Part shown: piece by piece, positions 55,002 to 63,523 of the stretch
Numbering within the stretch: the stretch's first letter is position 1
How the letters are laid out: each line of letters begins with the position of its first letter
Origin: Neorhizobium galegae
GTDB taxonomy: Bacteria; Pseudomonadota; Alphaproteobacteria; Rhizobiales; Rhizobiaceae
Reading direction: 5' to 3'
NCBI RefSeq assembly: GCF_017877055.1
Contig: NZ_JAGIPG010000002.1
Coordinates: 372,001-436,000 of the forward strand
Length of the DNA: 64,000 nt
Program-made: the position numbers and the translations under genes
The notes under the pieces: generated by a model
What the model was told of the DNA's origin: nothing
What the model saw: the letters and a program-made list of their open reading frames with translations, nothing else
Databases searched by the model: none

Positions 55002-55946
55002 TTAGGCGAACTTGACCGCCGTCGTGTTCGACCCACAGACGAGGACGCAGACGCGCTCGGCCGGGCCGGGGACATATTTTCCAGAGAGTAGAGCTGCAAA
55101 GGCCGCGGCGCCGCCCGGTTCGGCGACGATACGGGCGCCGGCCCAGAGTGCCTTCTGGGCGGAGAGGATTTCGTCGTCGGTCACCAGGACCGGCGGCTGG
55201 ACGAATTTCTGGGCAACGGGGAACATGAGTTCCCCGACCTGCTTTGGCGCAAGCGAATCCGCCGCGATGCCGCCGGCCGGCGCATCGACCGGGTGACCGG
55301 CCTTAAAGGCTTCGTAAAGCGTCGGCGCGCCGTCCGATTCCACCGCGACGATCTTCACCCGGCCGCGGAACCAGGAGGCGATGCCGCCGATCAATCCACC
55401 GCCGCCGACCGCGACGAGCAGCGTCGTCATCTCCGGCAGGTCGTCTTCGATCTCCTTGCCGAGCGTGCCCTGCCCGAGCAGGGTTTCCACCTGGTCATAG
55501 GCATGGGCGGCGATTGCGCCGCTCGTCGCCACATAGGCCTGGCTCGCTGCCAATGCATCGTTGTAGCGGTCGCCGCCGACCACCAGTTCCGCGCCATAGG
55601 AGCGAATGAGGTCGATCTTTGCCTGCGAGGCCACGCTCGGTACGAAAATATGCGCTGGCACGCCGAGCCGCATCGCCGCATAGGCGACCGCCGCCCCGTG
55701 ATTGCCGCCGGACGCGGCAACGACACCCGCGGCAGGGACTTTGCGTGTCAACAGGTTGGTGAAGGCGCCGCGCGCCTTGAAGGAGCCGGAATGCTGCAGC
55801 AGCTCAAGCTTCAGGTCGACCGGCAGCGGCGCTCCGCCGAAATCCCGCATGTCGACGCGCATCACCGGTGTGCGGCGGATATGCGGCCGGATGAGCGTTT
55901 CGGTTTCCGCGATACGTTCGGGCGTGACGGTGTTTTCGATCGACAT
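55002..55946 (-). CDS. Threonine/serine dehydratase (PLP fold II)
   Basis: A 314-aa PLP-dependent protein. The lysine motif is SGSFKARGAF (Lys near residue 57), ASGGNHGAAVAYA is the substrate loop, and VGGGGLIGGIASW binds the cofactor phosphate. This is the catabolic threonine/serine dehydratase or racemase group without a regulatory ACT domain. It deaminates Thr or Ser to the keto acid; which it prefers cannot be told. The ATG at 55946 is preferred over a much longer frame that enters the LysR gene region. Confidence 0.88.
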   Translation of the reverse strand: MSIENTVTPERIAETETLIRPHIRRTPVMRVDMRDFGGAPLPVDLKLELLQHSGSFKARGAFTNLLTRKVPAAGVVAASGGNHGAAVAYAAMRLGVPAHIFVPSVASQAKIDLIRSYGAELVVGGDRYNDALAASQAYVATSGAIAAHAYDQVETLLGQGTLGKEIEDDLPEMTTLLVAVGGGGLIGGIASWFRGRVKIVAVESDGAPTLYEAFKAGHPVDAPAGGIAADSLAPKQVGELMFPVAQKFVQPPVLVTDDEILSAQKALWAGARIVAEPGGAAAFAALLSGKYVPGPAERVCVLVCGSNTTAVKFA

Positions 55947-56008
55947 GATGGCCTCGTCGGATTGGAACGGCAATGGGTATCCGTCAAATCGTCGAAATGA
56001 AAGTCCCT

Positions 56009-56902
56009 TTAGGCGCCGATCCGTTCGCTGAGGAAGTCGACGACGGCGCGCACCGCGGGAAGCTGCCCGCGCCGATGCGGCATCAGGATCGTCGTGGTGA
56101 TGCTGCCGGCCGTCCAATCCGGTAACAGGCGGATCAGCCTGCCGTCGGCAAGCGCGCCGCGGCAGACGGAAGTCGGCAGGCAGGTCAGACCAAGGCCTGC
56201 CATCGTTGCCTTCATGATCACCATCGGCTCGTCGGCGGAAAGCACGGATCTGGGTGTCACGACGACCGCTTCGCCATCCTCGGAGGCCAACTTCCAGACC
56301 ATATCCGTCGGGCCGGCAGTGACCGCCCTGTGCCCGGCGAGATCCTCCGGACGTAAGGGTTCGCCGTGGGCGTGAACATAATCCGGTGAGGCGACGACGA
56401 AAAAAGGGTCGGTCGCAAGCTTCTTCTGCAGCAGCGTCGAATCCGGCAGCGGCGCCTGATGGCTGCGCACCGCAATATCGAAACCTTCCTGAACGATATC
56501 GACAAACCGGTCGCTGACATGCAGCGAAAGATGCAGCTTCGGATATCGTGCCGAAAGCTCGGCGAGATGATCGGCGAGCACGAATTGCGCGGTCGGCACC
56601 GCAGCCGTCATCCGCACGATGCCGCTCGGCTCGCCGAGATGGGTACGCACGATGGTTTCCGCCATCTCGGCTTCGATGACCGAGGCTTGCGCGTGGCGGA
56701 AAAAATCCCGGCCGAGGTCGGTCAGCGAGAAACTGCGGGATGTCCGCTGGATCAGCCGCACTCCGAGCCGGTCCTCGAGCTCCGCCACGCGTTTGCTGAC
56801 GGTGGATTTCGGCACGCCGAGCCGGCGCCCTGCCGCGGAGAAGCCGCCGTGCTCCACCGCCTGCACGAAGAAATAAAGATCGTTGAGGTTGGGCAAAGTC
56901 AT
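56009..56902 (-). CDS. LysR-family transcriptional regulator
   Basis: A 297-aa regulator. The N-terminal helix-turn-helix is NLNDLYFFVQAVEHGGFSAA, GRRLGVPKSTVSKRVAELED, RLGVRLIQRTSRSFSLTDLG. The rest is the usual effector domain. It is divergent from a GST gene (110 bp apart), its probable target, and convergent with nothing close on the dehydratase side. Confidence 0.93.
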   Translation of the reverse strand: MTLPNLNDLYFFVQAVEHGGFSAAGRRLGVPKSTVSKRVAELEDRLGVRLIQRTSRSFSLTDLGRDFFRHAQASVIEAEMAETIVRTHLGEPSGIVRMTAAVPTAQFVLADHLAELSARYPKLHLSLHVSDRFVDIVQEGFDIAVRSHQAPLPDSTLLQKKLATDPFFVVASPDYVHAHGEPLRPEDLAGHRAVTAGPTDMVWKLASEDGEAVVVTPRSVLSADEPMVIMKATMAGLGLTCLPTSVCRGALADGRLIRLLPDWTAGSITTTILMPHRRGQLPAVRAVVDFLSERIGA

Positions 56903-57012
56903 TCTCAGCTTCCACGCATGTAGACTTAAAGGCGGAAAATTGTTGCCTACCGCTCCGGCGTCCACGAAATCATATTGGTGGTGTCTCAGAGTTTCAATCC
57001 AGGGAGTATGAA

Positions 57013-57720
57013 ATGACACCGATCCTGTTTTACGGCGTTCCGGAAGGATGTTCCTTCGGCTCGATCGTCGCGCTCGAATGGACTGGCGCGCCCTATCGGC
57101 TGTGCCGGGTCGAAATGCCGGCCGTGGTTTCCAGCGAGGCTTACAAGCCGGTCAATCCGATCGGTGAAACACCGTCGCTGATGCTGCCGGACGGTCGGGT
57201 GATGAGCGAGAGCATGGCGATCCTCAACCACATCGCCGCGCGCACGGTGGACAAGGGCTGGGGTTTCGATCCGAAGTCGGAAAAATTCGACCGGCTGAAC
57301 CAGATGCTGGCTTTCCTCAATACCGCCTTTTTCAGTGCCTTCGGTCCGCTCTGGCACACGGTGGAGCACGAACTCGACCCGGTGGCCAAGCAAGCGCTTC
57401 GCGCTTACGGTGTCGCCAAGGTCGAAAAGGCGCATGCGCAGCTCGAAAAGCTTCTCGGCGGCCGCGAGTGGCTGCTCGGCGACGATAAGAGTTTTGCGGA
57501 TGCCTATTTCGCCGGCATTGCCCGCTGGAACGATTTCCACCAGGTCGTCGATCGGGGGCAGTTTCCGGCGCTCAACGCCCTTTACGAGCGCCTGCAGCAG
57601 GACCCCGCGGCGCAGTTCGCCTGGGCCATCGAACATCAGGAAGAGGCACAGACGAGCGGCCAGTTCCTCGGCCATGTGAGTCTCGATGAGGCGCTCGGAT
57701 CGTTGAAGCAGGCGGCTTGA
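57013..57720 (+). CDS. Glutathione S-transferase family protein
   Basis: A 235-aa protein. ILFYGVPEGCSFGSIVALEW is the N-domain start, with a Cys-Ser pair at the usual catalytic place; NPIGETPSLMLPDG holds the cis-proline and SESMAILNHIA the glutathione-binding Glu-Ser. The C-domain is helical (FADAYFAGIARWNDF). It is divergent from a LysR gene that probably controls it. Substrate unknown. Confidence 0.92.
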   Translation: MTPILFYGVPEGCSFGSIVALEWTGAPYRLCRVEMPAVVSSEAYKPVNPIGETPSLMLPDGRVMSESMAILNHIAARTVDKGWGFDPKSEKFDRLNQMLAFLNTAFFSAFGPLWHTVEHELDPVAKQALRAYGVAKVEKAHAQLEKLLGGREWLLGDDKSFADAYFAGIARWNDFHQVVDRGQFPALNALYERLQQDPAAQFAWAIEHQEEAQTSGQFLGHVSLDEALGSLKQAA

Positions 57721-57816
57721 TCCAATAACCATCCGCAGTCATGGCGTCCTGGCAACGCCATGACCAAAGCACCCGCCGGACGTGATATTGCGGTTGATCT
57801 TCAGACTTTGAGGAGC

Positions 57817-59193
57817 TTACGCCGCGGTGAGATCCTCAAGGAAGTCGTCGCACCAGCGGGTGACGTCGTGTTCGAGGAGATGCTCCATCATGCGGCCCCA
57901 GCGCTCCTTGCGCTCCTCGATCGGCATGTTGATGCCGCGCGCGATCGCGTTTGCCGTGCCCTCGATGTCATAGGGATTGACCAGCAGCGCCCCACGCAGC
58001 TCCCGCGCCGCACCCGCAAAACGCGACAGCACCAGAACGCCCGGATTTTCCGGATCCTGTGCCGCGACATATTCCTTGGCGACGAGGTTCATGCCGTCGC
58101 GTAGCGGCGTAACGAGCCCGATTCTGGCGAGCCGATAAAGGCCTGCCAGAACGGGCCTGCCGATCGAGCGGTTGATATAGCGGATCGGCACCCAGTCGAC
58201 CGTGCCGATGGCACCGTTCACGCGGCCCGCCTGTTCGGCCACCATGCGCTGCATCTGCTCGTATTCCGGCACTTCGGATCGGGATTTCGGGGTGATCTGC
58301 AGGTAGGTGACGCGGTTGTGATGGGCGGGGTTGGATTTGACGAAGTGCTCGAAGGCATCGATCCGCTGGGTGATGCCCTTGGAATAATCCAACCGGTCGA
58401 CGCCGATGATCAGGTCGCGTCCTTCGACACTCTGCTTGGCCTTGCGCACGATGACATTGCTGGCCGCTTTCTTCGCGTATTCGGCAAACATCGCCGTCTC
58501 GATGCTGATCGGATAAAAGCCGCCCTTGAAGGTGCGTCCGTAAGAAGTCAGCTTTCCGCCCTCGAGTGCGTCCCCGATGCCTTCTCGTACCAGTCCTCCG
58601 ACGAAATTGGCGAGGTCGTGATCGGTCTGAAACCCTACCAGGTCGTAGTAGGAGAGGTTCTTCATGATCTCCTCATGCACGGGCATGGTGAACAGCACAT
58701 CCGCGGGCGGCCAGGGAATGTGCAGGAAGAAGCCGATCTTGTTCTTGAGGCCCATCTGGCGCAGTTCCGCGGCAAGCGGGATCAGGTGGTAGTCGTGCAC
58801 CCAGATGACGTCGTCTTCCTGGATGAGCGGCGCCAGCTTGTGGGCGAAGAAGCGGTTGACGCGGAAGTAACCGGCCATCTCCTTGCGTCCATATTCCGCC
58901 AGATCCATCCGGTAATGACAGATCGGCCAGAGCACCCGGTTGGCAAACCCGTGGTAATATTCCTCGACATCCGTCTTGGTGAGATCGGTGAGCGCATAGG
59001 TGATGTTGCCATGCTGCTGCATGTCGAGCGGCGCCGGCTCCTTCGCGCCGCTGGATTTACCGGACCATCCCATCCAGATGCCGCCGTGCTCCTCCAGAGC
59101 GGCCTGCAGCGCGACGGCCAGCCCGCCGGCCGGGGCATCGCCGCTTTTTTGCGGAAGGGAGACACGGTTCGAAACGACGACAAGTCGGCTCAA
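57817..59193 (-). CDS. otsA: Alpha,alpha-trehalose-phosphate synthase
   Basis: A 458-aa GT20 enzyme. SRLVVVSNRVSLP at the start, VWVHDYHLIPLAAELRQMG and GVDRLDYSKGITQRIDAFEH, then LVAKEYVAAQ are the OtsA hallmarks. It makes trehalose-6-phosphate from UDP-glucose and glucose-6-phosphate for osmotic and desiccation tolerance. The start is TTG at 59193 with AAAGGA eight bases upstream. It is downstream of otsB with 17 bases between. Confidence 0.96.
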   Translation of the reverse strand: MSRLVVVSNRVSLPQKSGDAPAGGLAVALQAALEEHGGIWMGWSGKSSGAKEPAPLDMQQHGNITYALTDLTKTDVEEYYHGFANRVLWPICHYRMDLAEYGRKEMAGYFRVNRFFAHKLAPLIQEDDVIWVHDYHLIPLAAELRQMGLKNKIGFFLHIPWPPADVLFTMPVHEEIMKNLSYYDLVGFQTDHDLANFVGGLVREGIGDALEGGKLTSYGRTFKGGFYPISIETAMFAEYAKKAASNVIVRKAKQSVEGRDLIIGVDRLDYSKGITQRIDAFEHFVKSNPAHHNRVTYLQITPKSRSEVPEYEQMQRMVAEQAGRVNGAIGTVDWVPIRYINRSIGRPVLAGLYRLARIGLVTPLRDGMNLVAKEYVAAQDPENPGVLVLSRFAGAARELRGALLVNPYDIEGTANAIARGINMPIEERKERWGRMMEHLLEHDVTRWCDDFLEDLTAA

Positions 59194-59210
59194 GATATTG
59201 TCCTTTCAAC

Positions 59211-60026
59211 TCAGGCAGCGTTGGGCTTTACGCCGCTCGCAAGCGCTTTGATTGCCGCGCGCAGTGCCGCGACCGAGGGTAGGGTGGACTTGGCTTCCGT
59301 CTCGGCCGGTGTCTCGGCGATACGGATGGAATGGCCGCCAAGCTGGTTGGCGGTGCGGAACATCGCTTCGTCGGTCACGTCGTCGCCGATCGCGATCGGC
59401 CTGCGGCCCTGGAAGGGCGGTTGATCGAGAAAGGCCTGCAAGGCGTGACCCTTGCTCGCCTGGGCAGGCCGGATTTCCATCACCATCTTGCCGTGCTGGA
59501 GCGTGAAGTCCGGACCTGCCATATCGAGGTAGCGCGGCATGGCCGCCTCGACCGCCTCGCGTTGCTCCGGCGCCTGGCGATAATGGGCGGCGACGGCCGC
59601 CCCCTTGTCCTCCACCAGAACGCCCGGCCATTGGCCGGCTTCACGGATAAGAGCCGCCTTCAGATCCTCGAACGCGGCACCGATCTCGACATGGCTGATC
59701 GCCCCGGAGGGATCGCGGCGCTCCGAGCCGTGCAGGCCTGCGATCGGAAATTTGTACGGTGTGAAAAGCTGATCGGCATAGGGAAGTGCCCGGCCTGTGA
59801 CCAGCGCCAGCGCGCCACCGAGCTTCATGGAAAGGCGATGCAGGTTTTCAGGCAGTTCCGGCGGTACGACGATCCCGTCCGGGGTCTCGGCAAGGTCGAT
59901 CAGGGTGCCGTCGATATCGAGAAATAGCGCCCATCGCTCCGGTTCGAGCATCAGCCTTGCGAGAATGGGATCCCCTGGAAGGAGCACTTCTGCTGTAGCT
60001 GGGCTCGACTGTTCTTTACGCGACAT
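59211..60026 (-). CDS. otsB: Trehalose-6-phosphate phosphatase
   Basis: A 271-aa HAD phosphatase. The DxD motif is FLDIDGTLIDL (Asp37, Asp39), LVTGRALPYADQL is motif II, and GDDVTDEAMF the Mg-binding motif IV. It removes phosphate from trehalose-6-phosphate. First gene of the otsBA pair. A GCCGCC/GGCGGC hairpin lies 15 bp upstream, at 60041-60059, in what would be its leader. Confidence 0.94.
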   Translation of the reverse strand: MSRKEQSSPATAEVLLPGDPILARLMLEPERWALFLDIDGTLIDLAETPDGIVVPPELPENLHRLSMKLGGALALVTGRALPYADQLFTPYKFPIAGLHGSERRDPSGAISHVEIGAAFEDLKAALIREAGQWPGVLVEDKGAAVAAHYRQAPEQREAVEAAMPRYLDMAGPDFTLQHGKMVMEIRPAQASKGHALQAFLDQPPFQGRRPIAIGDDVTDEAMFRTANQLGGHSIRIAETPAETEAKSTLPSVAALRAAIKALASGVKPNAA

Positions 60027-60220
60027 GTGCTTCTATCTAGGCCGCCAAATTCCGGCGGCAACCTCGAAAGAACACGCACTGTCGCAAAAAGTGATACCTG
60101 CTTTGGCGAAAAACTGGCATGAAGCCATCGGATTCATGTTTCATTAAGCCTTTGTCGCGACCCTGAAGTTCCTGGATTTTCTGGCCGCGCACTGTCGGCA
60201 ATGTCGGAGCAAAAAGACCC

Positions 60221-61015
60221 ATGTGTCGTTGGGCAGCCTATCGCGGCGAACCCCTTTATCTCGAAGAACTCGTCTCCTCGCCGGCCCACTCCCTGATAGA
60301 GCAGTCTCATTGCGCCACCCGCGCCAAGACCGCAACGAATGGTGATGGTTTCGGCATCGCCTGGTATGGCGACAGGCCGGAACCCGGCCGTTACCGCGAT
60401 ATCCTTCCCGCCTGGTCCGATTGCAATCTGAAGAGCCTGGCGCGGCAGATCCGTTCGCCGCTTTTCCTTGCCCATGTGCGGGCGGCAACCCATGGCGCGA
60501 CGCGGCGCGACAACTGCCATCCTTTCGTCCAGGGCCACTGGTCGTTCATGCATAACGGCCAGATCTCCGGCTTCGAGCGCATCCGCCGGCATATGGAAGG
60601 CATGCTCTCGGATGCGCTGTTCGATGCCCGCACCGGAACGACGGATTCCGAACTTCTCTTCCTGCTCGCGTTGCAATTCGGGCTCGACACCGATCCGTTC
60701 CGAGCCATGGAAAAGGCGATCGCCATGGTCGAAGACCTGTCGATGGAAAAATCGGGCGAGGCATTGGTGCGCTTCACCGCCGCCTATTCCAACGGCCGGG
60801 AACTCTACGCGGTGCGGTACGCCAGCGACCACAAGCCGCCAACGCTCTACGCGGCGCCGATGGGCGGCGAGACGGGTTACTGCCTCGTGTCCGAACCGCT
60901 GAATGATGAGGCTGATACCTGGGTGGAAATCCCGGATGGCAGCGCCGTCGTGGTTGATGCCGGCGGCATGCAGGTCACGTTTTTCCGGCCGAAGGCACTG
61001 TCCGAAGCAGCCTGA
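60221..61015 (+). CDS. Class II glutamine amidotransferase (YafJ-like)
   Basis: A 264-aa Ntn-hydrolase. The nucleophile is Cys2 (MCRWAAYRGEPLYLEEL), ready after Met removal. HVRAATHGATRRDNCHPFVQ and the SFMHNGQISGFERIR segment are the glutaminase site. No synthetase domain is fused; the acceptor of the ammonia is unknown. Stop 61013-61015 faces the coaBC stop three bases away. Confidence 0.93.
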   Translation: MCRWAAYRGEPLYLEELVSSPAHSLIEQSHCATRAKTATNGDGFGIAWYGDRPEPGRYRDILPAWSDCNLKSLARQIRSPLFLAHVRAATHGATRRDNCHPFVQGHWSFMHNGQISGFERIRRHMEGMLSDALFDARTGTTDSELLFLLALQFGLDTDPFRAMEKAIAMVEDLSMEKSGEALVRFTAAYSNGRELYAVRYASDHKPPTLYAAPMGGETGYCLVSEPLNDEADTWVEIPDGSAVVVDAGGMQVTFFRPKALSEAA

Positions 61016-61018
61016 AAT

Positions 61019-62224
61019 CTATCCCAGCTTCGAGGCGATCAGTGCCGCAAGGCGCTCCGCCACCTCGTCCTTGTCGAGATCGGGCCAGTCATCGACGCCG
61101 TTGGCGCTGATGATCTTCACCCGGTTGCGGGCGCCGCCCATGATGCCGGTTTCCGGCGACACGTCGTTGGCGACGATCAGGTCGGCACCCTTGCGTTCCA
61201 GTTTCGCGCGGCCGTTCTTTTCGACATCCTGGGTCTCTGCGGCAAAGCCGACCACCAGCTTCGGCCGCTTTTCGTGATGCCCGACGGTCTTCAGGATGTC
61301 CGGGTTTTCGGTCAGCAACAGGGGAGGCGGGGTCTCGCCCGATTGCTTCTTGATCTTCTGGCCGGCCGACGAGGCGACGCGCCAGTCGGCGACCGCCGCC
61401 ACCATGACGGCGATATCGGCCGGAAGACGGGAGATCACGGCTTCCAGCATTTCCTCGGCCCGTTCCACATGCACGGTTTTTACGCCCGCCGGATCGGCAA
61501 TCGTCACCGGTCCGGAGACAAGCGTCACATCCGCGCCGAGCTTTGCGAGCGCCGCCGCGATCGCGTGGCCCTGGCGGCCGGAGGAGCGGTTGGCGATGTA
61601 ACGCACCGGGTCGATCGGCTCGTGGGTCGGGCCGGATGTGACGATCACCTTTTTGCCGGCGAGCGGTTTCGGTGCACCGTCCAGCAGTTTGACCGCCGCC
61701 GCGACGATCTCGAGCGGTTCGGCCATGCGGCCGGTGCCGGCCTCGCTGCTTTCGGCCATCTCGCCCGCCATCGGGCCTACGAAATGCATGCCATCGGCTT
61801 TCAGCGTCTCGACATTGCGCTTGGTCGCGGGCGACTCCCACATTTTCGGGTTCATGGCCGGCGCGACCAGAACCGGCCGGTCGGTGGCGAGCAGCACGGC
61901 GCTCGCGAGATCGTCCGCCAGTCCATGCGCCATCTTGGCCATCAGGTCGGCGCTGGCGGGTGCTACGATGACGAGGTCGTTGTCGCGGGCAAGCCTGATA
62001 TGCCCGACATCCTGTTCGTCCTCGCGAGAAAACAGATCGATATAGACATGGCTGGCAGAGAGCGCGCCGACCGCGAGCGGCGTGATGAATTCCTGTGCCG
62101 CCTTCGTCATCACCGGCCGGACGGAGGCGCCTCGCTCGCGGAGCCGACGGATGAGATCGAGGCTCTTATAGGCTGCGATGCCGCCGGAGATGATCAGAAG
62201 GATGCGCTTGCCAGAGAGTTCCAT
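61019..62224 (-). CDS. coaBC: Bifunctional phosphopantothenoylcysteine decarboxylase/synthetase
   Basis: A 401-aa two-domain enzyme of CoA synthesis. The N-terminal flavoprotein CoaC (residues ~1-180) reads KRILLIISGGIAAYKSLDLI, with the PAMNPKMWESPA motif. The CoaB synthetase part (~185-401) reads KKVIVTSGPTHEPIDPVRYI and ANRSSGRQGHAIAAAL. It converts 4'-phosphopantothenate to 4'-phosphopantetheine in two steps. Convergent to the amidotransferase gene. Confidence 0.97.
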   Translation of the reverse strand: MELSGKRILLIISGGIAAYKSLDLIRRLRERGASVRPVMTKAAQEFITPLAVGALSASHVYIDLFSREDEQDVGHIRLARDNDLVIVAPASADLMAKMAHGLADDLASAVLLATDRPVLVAPAMNPKMWESPATKRNVETLKADGMHFVGPMAGEMAESSEAGTGRMAEPLEIVAAAVKLLDGAPKPLAGKKVIVTSGPTHEPIDPVRYIANRSSGRQGHAIAAALAKLGADVTLVSGPVTIADPAGVKTVHVERAEEMLEAVISRLPADIAVMVAAVADWRVASSAGQKIKKQSGETPPPLLLTENPDILKTVGHHEKRPKLVVGFAAETQDVEKNGRAKLERKGADLIVANDVSPETGIMGGARNRVKIISANGVDDWPDLDKDEVAERLAALIASKLG

Positions 62225-62352
62225 GCCCGTACCCGATACCAGAATGGCCGGAAGCTAAGCCTTTGGCCGCCAAGTTGCAATTGTCTTCAGCATCGCTGGT
62301 ACCGCGGAACAGTTGCAGCCGACGGGAGTTCGGCGGCAAAGGGAGAACCGTC

Positions 62353-62712
62353 ATGAAAAAGAAGATCGTTCCGAAGAAGGTCGCCGGATTCAAGGTGCCG
62401 AAATCCGTGCGCAAGTCGTCCTTGCTGCGCAATATGCTGGCGAGCCGCACCGGCCGGCAGATGCTGGCGAGGGCGCTCGTCGCCGGCGCCAATGCAGCCG
62501 CCGCGGTGCTGACCGATGAGCGTGCCGACATCCGTAAGCCCCGCAAGACAAGCGGCCGCAGACGCGCCCTTGCCGCAAGCGTGGCTGGCGAGGCAATCGA
62601 GAGCGCGACTGCGGCAGCCACCGACGTCGTCACCAGCCCGACCCGCCCGCTCTTCAAGGCCAGCGCCAAGGCGAAGGAGGGCCGGATTTTCCCGGAGCCG
62701 GTTACGCATTGA
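62353..62712 (+). CDS. Small basic hypothetical protein
   Basis: A 119-aa highly basic protein. It opens MKKKIVPKKVAGFKVPKSVR, continues with an alanine-rich helical middle (ALVAGANAAAAVLTD), then a basic RKPRKTSGRRRALAAS stretch, and ends SAKAKEGRIFPEPVTH. GGGAGAAC precedes the ATG at 62353. The repeated Lys/Arg and Ala resemble histone-like tails, but I recognise no family. It is divergent from coaBC. Confidence 0.6.
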   Translation: MKKKIVPKKVAGFKVPKSVRKSSLLRNMLASRTGRQMLARALVAGANAAAAVLTDERADIRKPRKTSGRRRALAASVAGEAIESATAAATDVVTSPTRPLFKASAKAKEGRIFPEPVTH

Positions 62713-62893
62713 CGCGAAAGCGATCCGAGCATCTTGTGCTAATTTCTGGACTGCGATACTCCTGTTTGCGGCCGGATGCGGCCAGCCGCCCGCGGCGTTT
62801 CTTACGTCCAGGTGAACGCATCCCACTGCCTCTCATCCTGTGCCAATCCGGCCAATGATGACGAACGGATCAGTAATGCGGGCGCTGATTGAC

Positions 62894-62907
62894 AGACCTA
62901 CCGGTCT
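62894..62907. promoter_or_regulatory. NemR-like operator upstream of glyoxalase-like gene
   Basis: AGACC-TACC-GGTCT, a 14-bp palindrome with five-base arms, overlapping a TTGACA -35 at 62889-62894. It matches the core of the E. coli NemR site (TAGACC-N2-CC-GGTCTA, from memory) that controls gloA and nemA. It lies 27-40 bp before a glyoxalase-like gene, which makes a TetR-type regulator responding to electrophiles a plausible reading. Confidence 0.6.
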
Positions 62908-62934
62908 TTGTTCGTCTGTTGAAAGGATGATGAG

Positions 62935-63495
62935 ATGCGCGATTTCCGCGATGCAAAACTGATGGCGAAAAGCCTGCGCGAGGCTTTTGCAGAACGTAAG
63001 ATTGAGCTGACGCACAGCCAGACCCTGGAGCTGGTTGCGGCACAGTTCGGTTATGACAACTGGAATATACTTGCTGCAAAGATCGATGCAGCAGAACCGC
63101 AGCAAAAGAGGCCGGATGCGGTTTCGATCCAGCCGGCGATCCCGATCTTCCGGATGTTCTCCGTCGACAAGGCGATGGAATTCTACCGTGATTTCCTAGG
63201 CTTCACCGTGGACTGGGAACACAGCTTCGGCGAAGATTTCCCGCTCTATTGCCAGATTTCGAGAAGCGGCATGCTGATGCACCTGTCCGAACATGCGGGC
63301 GATGCCTCTCCGGGCGCACGGGTCTTCGTGCCGATGACGGGTGTGCGCGCCTTTCAGCAGGAGCTGATCGGCAAGAACTACCAGTACATGAAGCCAAGGC
63401 TCGAACAGGCGGACTGGGGTCTGGAAGTGACGGTCACCGACCCGTTCAGCAACCGCATCACCTTCTGCGAGCGGGAGATCAAGCCGCAAGCCTGA
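62935..63495 (+). CDS. Glyoxalase-superfamily protein with N-terminal helical domain
   Basis: A 186-aa protein. Residues ~1-50 (MRDFRDAKLMAKSLREAFAE, then LVAAQFGYDNWNILAAKI) form a small helical domain often found before glyoxalase folds. Residues ~62-186 are a single VOC unit: IPIFRMFSVDKAMEFYRDFL, GFTVDWEHSFGEDFPLYCQI, and the final VTVTDPFSNRITFCERE. This resembles bleomycin-resistance/glyoxalase proteins. GAAAGGATGATG lies before the ATG. A NemR-like operator lies upstream. Confidence 0.85.
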   Translation: MRDFRDAKLMAKSLREAFAERKIELTHSQTLELVAAQFGYDNWNILAAKIDAAEPQQKRPDAVSIQPAIPIFRMFSVDKAMEFYRDFLGFTVDWEHSFGEDFPLYCQISRSGMLMHLSEHAGDASPGARVFVPMTGVRAFQQELIGKNYQYMKPRLEQADWGLEVTVTDPFSNRITFCEREIKPQA

Positions 63496-63523
63496 CCTGG
63501 GGCCCGCAAGGCCGAACGGGACG

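Noticed and set aside
53393..55099. Long minus-strand frame of 568 codons
   Set aside because: Antisense of prfC, whose motifs are unambiguous.
55947..56915. N-terminal extension of the dehydratase to 637 aa
   Set aside because: The extension is out-of-frame LysR sequence; the ATG at 55946 gives the family N-terminus.
60041..60059. GCCGCC/GGCGGC hairpin upstream of otsB as a riboswitch
   Set aside because: Only a six-base stem with no further structure; kept as a comment in otsB.
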